From Flavobacteriaceae bacterium (lineage in GTDB: Bacteria > Bacteroidota > Bacteroidia > Flavobacteriales > Flavobacteriaceae), in assembly GCA_018674025.1 (NCBI GenBank), contig JABHBC010000087.1, positions 1 to 8,644 on the forward strand: DNA of 8,644 nt, written 5' to 3'. The notes beneath the pieces were generated by a model, which had not been told where the DNA came from, did no database searches, and saw only the letters and a list, made by a program, of their open reading frames with translations. Position 1 is the stretch's first letter; each line of letters starts with the position of its first letter. Shown here piece after piece: positions 6,767 to 8,644 of the stretch. A program made the translations under genes and the position numbers.

Positions 6767-7847
6767 TTTTGCCAATTGATTTTATAAACTTCTTTATTTT
6801 TAATTCAAAATTAGTCGTACTGTATTTTAAAGATTGATTTCTAATAAATTCATAATCGAAGTCAATTTTATTAAAACGATTCATTGCTTCTAAAATTGCG
6901 TTTGGATCTTGTTTTTCAAAGAAAACTCCAGTTTTATTTTCAATGACAGTTTCTTCAAGCCCCCCCTTTTTAATAGCAATTACAGGTGTACCGCAAGCTT
7001 GAGCCTCAACAGGAGCAATTCCGAAATCTTCAATTCCTGCATGAATAAATGCCTTTGCTTGACTTACATAATTATAAACAACAGAAGAGTTTGAATATTC
7101 TATAAATTTGATGTTTTTAGAGGCAATTCTTCTTAAATAATTATATTGAGAACCTGAGCCTATAATAATTAAATTCTCATCAGTTTTATTAAATGCTTGA
7201 ACAATTAAATCAACTCTTTTGTAAGGTTCAAGTCTACACGCGGTGACAAAATAATTCTCTTTGTTTCTTTGTAACTTGAAACTGTCTACATCAACAGGAG
7301 GGTAAATAATTTCTGAATCCAATTTATAGGTTTCTTTAATCCATTTTTGTACAAATCTTGAATTTGCTATTAAATAATCAGGATTTGAAGCTTGTTTAAT
7401 ATCTCTTTTTTTTAAAAAATCTAAAATAGGTGAAATTAAAAATCTTATTTTTTTGCCAAAATATATATCCTCATCGTCCCAAAGATATCTTTGATTTCTT
7501 GCTTGGATATAAGAAACGTGTATTTGATTAACGCTTGATTTTTTTATTCCTTTTGCAACAGAAAATGATGAGGAAAGTATTAATTGAACTCCTTTGTCAA
7601 CCTTAATTTTTTTAATAAAAAATGGGAAAAAGAAAAAGAAATATCTAAACTTACTTTTAAATAGTTGAAGTAGAGATTTCTTTATTTTAATTTTTTTATT
7701 TGAAAAAACGAGCTTTTGGTCTTCATTGCTCATTATGTTTACCAAAGTGTAACAAGTTTCAAACTGAAATATTTTTGTTAAAGAAGATATTACCCTTTCT
7801 GCTCCTCCGTATTTATCTAACCAATCAACTGCTATTGCTTTCTTCAT
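6753..7847 (-). CDS. Glycosyltransferase family 4
   Basis: This 364-residue retaining GT-B enzyme would add a sugar from a nucleotide-sugar donor to a growing lipid-linked glycan at the inner membrane. The N-terminal domain begins AVDWLDKYGGAERVI (6-20), the usual acceptor-side GGAE motif. YIQARNQRYLWD (113-124), DYLIANS (157-163) and IYPPVDVDSF (181-190) follow. The donor domain has RLEPYKRVD (205-213) and the EX7E motif EDFGIAPVE (E273, E281), then ACGTPVIAIKKGGLEE. The overall pattern resembles GT4 mannosyltransferases such as WbaZ, but donor identity is not established. A Phe-rich patch at 67-78 flanked by lysines probably binds the membrane. Its ATG overlaps the upstream TGA by 4 nt (ATGA at 7844-7847) and its end overlaps the next gene by 14 nt. 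A G7 tract lies in the conserved KKGGLEE region. Confidence 0.95.
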   Translation of the reverse strand: MKKAIAVDWLDKYGGAERVISSLTKIFQFETCYTLVNIMSNEDQKLVFSNKKIKIKKSLLQLFKSKFRYFFFFFPFFIKKIKVDKGVQLILSSSFSVAKGIKKSSVNQIHVSYIQARNQRYLWDDEDIYFGKKIRFLISPILDFLKKRDIKQASNPDYLIANSRFVQKWIKETYKLDSEIIYPPVDVDSFKLQRNKENYFVTACRLEPYKRVDLIVQAFNKTDENLIIIGSGSQYNYLRRIASKNIKFIEYSNSSVVYNYVSQAKAFIHAGIEDFGIAPVEAQACGTPVIAIKKGGLEETVIENKTGVFFEKQDPNAILEAMNRFNKIDFDYEFIRNQSLKYSTTNFELKIKKFIKSIGKNDKS

Positions 7848-8644
7848 TTTATTGATTTTTTTTCATCTTGATTTAACAAAATGAAGATTAATATTAAAGA
7901 AAAAAGATAAACTCCAATTAATCGATGAAAATTATTGTAGACTGTCATATAGATTAACATACTAACAAGCAACAGCAGATTTGTTTTTGAATCTTTGGCT
8001 AGTTTAAAAGCCTGAACAAGAAATATAAGAAAAACAAAAGCCCCTAAGATTCCTTGGCTTAATAAAATATCGAGATATTGGTTATGTGTATTAAATTCTT
8101 TTTCAATAAACCAATTTCTCTTTTTTTCTTGAGTTATGTTTGTGTATTTTTCAACTAATTTTTCTGTTGTTTTAGCGAATCCATTACCTGTGGTTAAGTT
8201 TGTTTCTTTCAATAATTCAAAAGAATATTTCCAAATTAAGAATCGAGGCTCATGCATTTCTATTTTTTCAAAATAACTAGTTCTAAAATTGTCGTCTGAA
8301 TGAAAAATTCTTTTGGATAAGTTGTTATTTGTAAATACAACAAAAGATGTTAAAAGAAGTATTGAGAGTGCTACTACATACCTCATGTAGGATTTTAAGA
8401 ATATAAAAACATAATAAATAATTATAAATAAAACTGAAACAATAGCAATTCTTCCAGCAATTAAAAAAACAAAAAAAACAAAAAAAACTGCTAAAAAGAG
8501 ATTGTATTTTTTTCTATTTTTTAATAGTCTTTCAATAACAAAGATTAAACTATAAACACACAAAAGACCCAGGTATAGTCTTTGAACAGTAAGTGTCTCG
8601 TTTATTAAAGGTCCTTTTGTGAAATTGAAGACTCCTGTTTGATA
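7844..8644 (-). CDS. O-antigen ligase/polymerase family protein, N-terminus outside window
   Basis: The reading frame is open to the right edge, so 266 residues are visible and the N-terminal membrane helices are missing. The protein is a polytopic inner-membrane member of the Wzy_C superfamily, which includes WaaL-type ligases and Wzy-type polymerases. Visible order (numbered from the window edge): helices near 22-40, 49-62, 67-84 and 88-106. A large periplasmic loop (about 107-195) follows, with RFLIWKYSFELLK (134-146), TGNG (152-155) and FNTHNQYLDILLSQGILG (184-201), then further helices to a lysine-rich end. The His in THNQYLD (187) and the Arg in AGRIA (65) fit the conserved residues of the family. 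Ligase and polymerase cannot be separated here. A 9-bp tandem repeat encodes part of one helix. It is the first of at least three overlapping polysaccharide genes. Confidence 0.9.
   Translation of the reverse strand, partial: YQTGVFNFTKGPLINETLTVQRLYLGLLCVYSLIFVIERLLKNRKKYNLFLAVFFVFFVFLIAGRIAIVSVLFIIIYYVFIFLKSYMRYVVALSILLLTSFVVFTNNNLSKRIFHSDDNFRTSYFEKIEMHEPRFLIWKYSFELLKETNLTTGNGFAKTTEKLVEKYTNITQEKKRNWFIEKEFNTHNQYLDILLSQGILGAFVFLIFLVQAFKLAKDSKTNLLLLVSMLIYMTVYNNFHRLIGVYLFSLILIFILLNQDEKKSIK
8462..8488 (-). repeat. Three-unit 9-bp tandem repeat inside the O-antigen ligase-family gene
   Basis: On the minus strand the unit GTTTTTTTT is present three times in a row, the last copy ending in A instead of T. 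It encodes Val-Phe-Phe, Val-Phe-Phe, Val-Phe-Leu in a membrane helix just before AGRIA. The unit is a multiple of three, so changes in whole units would keep the frame. Slippage within a T8 run would not. Confidence 0.85.

Noticed and set aside
6767..6775. TTG start giving three more residues to the sugar-phosphate transferase
   Set aside because: An ATG lies three codons downstream, and TTG is a rare start; the ATG gives a smaller overlap with the GT4 gene.
8561..8563. TTG as start of the O-antigen ligase-family protein
   Set aside because: The frame stays open for 27 codons up to the window edge, and the visible part lacks the N-terminal helices expected of the family, so the gene is simply cut by the edge.

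Overview
The window looks like a piece of an AT-rich Bacteroidota chromosome, most likely class Flavobacteriia. The evidence is: an apparent PorW/SprE type IX secretion/gliding lipoprotein; two small-family membrane proteins (DUF6427-like and DUF6341-like) that I know from flavobacteria next to purD; promoter elements of the Bacteroidota TAnnTTTG type; and A-rich leaders without clear Shine-Dalgarno sequences. Gene density is very high and no stretch over 300 bases lacks a gene. I see no tRNA, rRNA, CRISPR array, insertion sequence or phage gene.

Left end (1-1453): the 5' part of a porW/sprE-like lipoprotein gene leaves the window on the minus strand. Across a 126-bp AT-rich spacer, a divergent plus-strand gene encodes a PaaE-type oxidoreductase (FAD/NAD(P)H reductase plus C-terminal plant-type [2Fe-2S] domain).

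Middle (1450-5347): a minus-strand group consists of a DUF6427-like polytopic membrane protein, a DUF6165-like small protein and a GT9 heptosyltransferase-like enzyme. The GT9 stop codon overlaps the stop codon of the oxidoreductase. A 77-residue DUF6341-like membrane protein is read divergently from the DUF6427-like gene across only 40 bp. It is driven by a near-consensus promoter (TTG-N19-TATATTTG) and runs tail to tail into purD, with a 6-bp overlap of the two stop codons.

Right end (5405-8644): the downstream end of a surface-polysaccharide (O-antigen, capsule or exopolysaccharide) cluster lies on the minus strand. In reading order it holds an O-antigen ligase/polymerase-family membrane protein (N-terminus outside the window), a GT4 glycosyltransferase and a polyprenyl-phosphate sugar-1-phosphate transferase. 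The first two junctions overlap by 4 and 14 nt, so the three are probably translationally coupled. purD follows 57 nt later on the same strand. The transferase would load the first sugar phosphate on undecaprenyl phosphate, the GT4 enzyme would extend the glycan, and the ligase/polymerase would polymerise it or transfer it outside the inner membrane. The GT9 enzyme probably acts separately on lipid A-core or a related glycan.

I found no clear new system. The points most worth a second look are the uncharacterised DUF6165-GT9 pair, the DUF6427/DUF6341/purD arrangement, and homopolymer or tandem-repeat tracts inside polysaccharide genes that might allow slippage.
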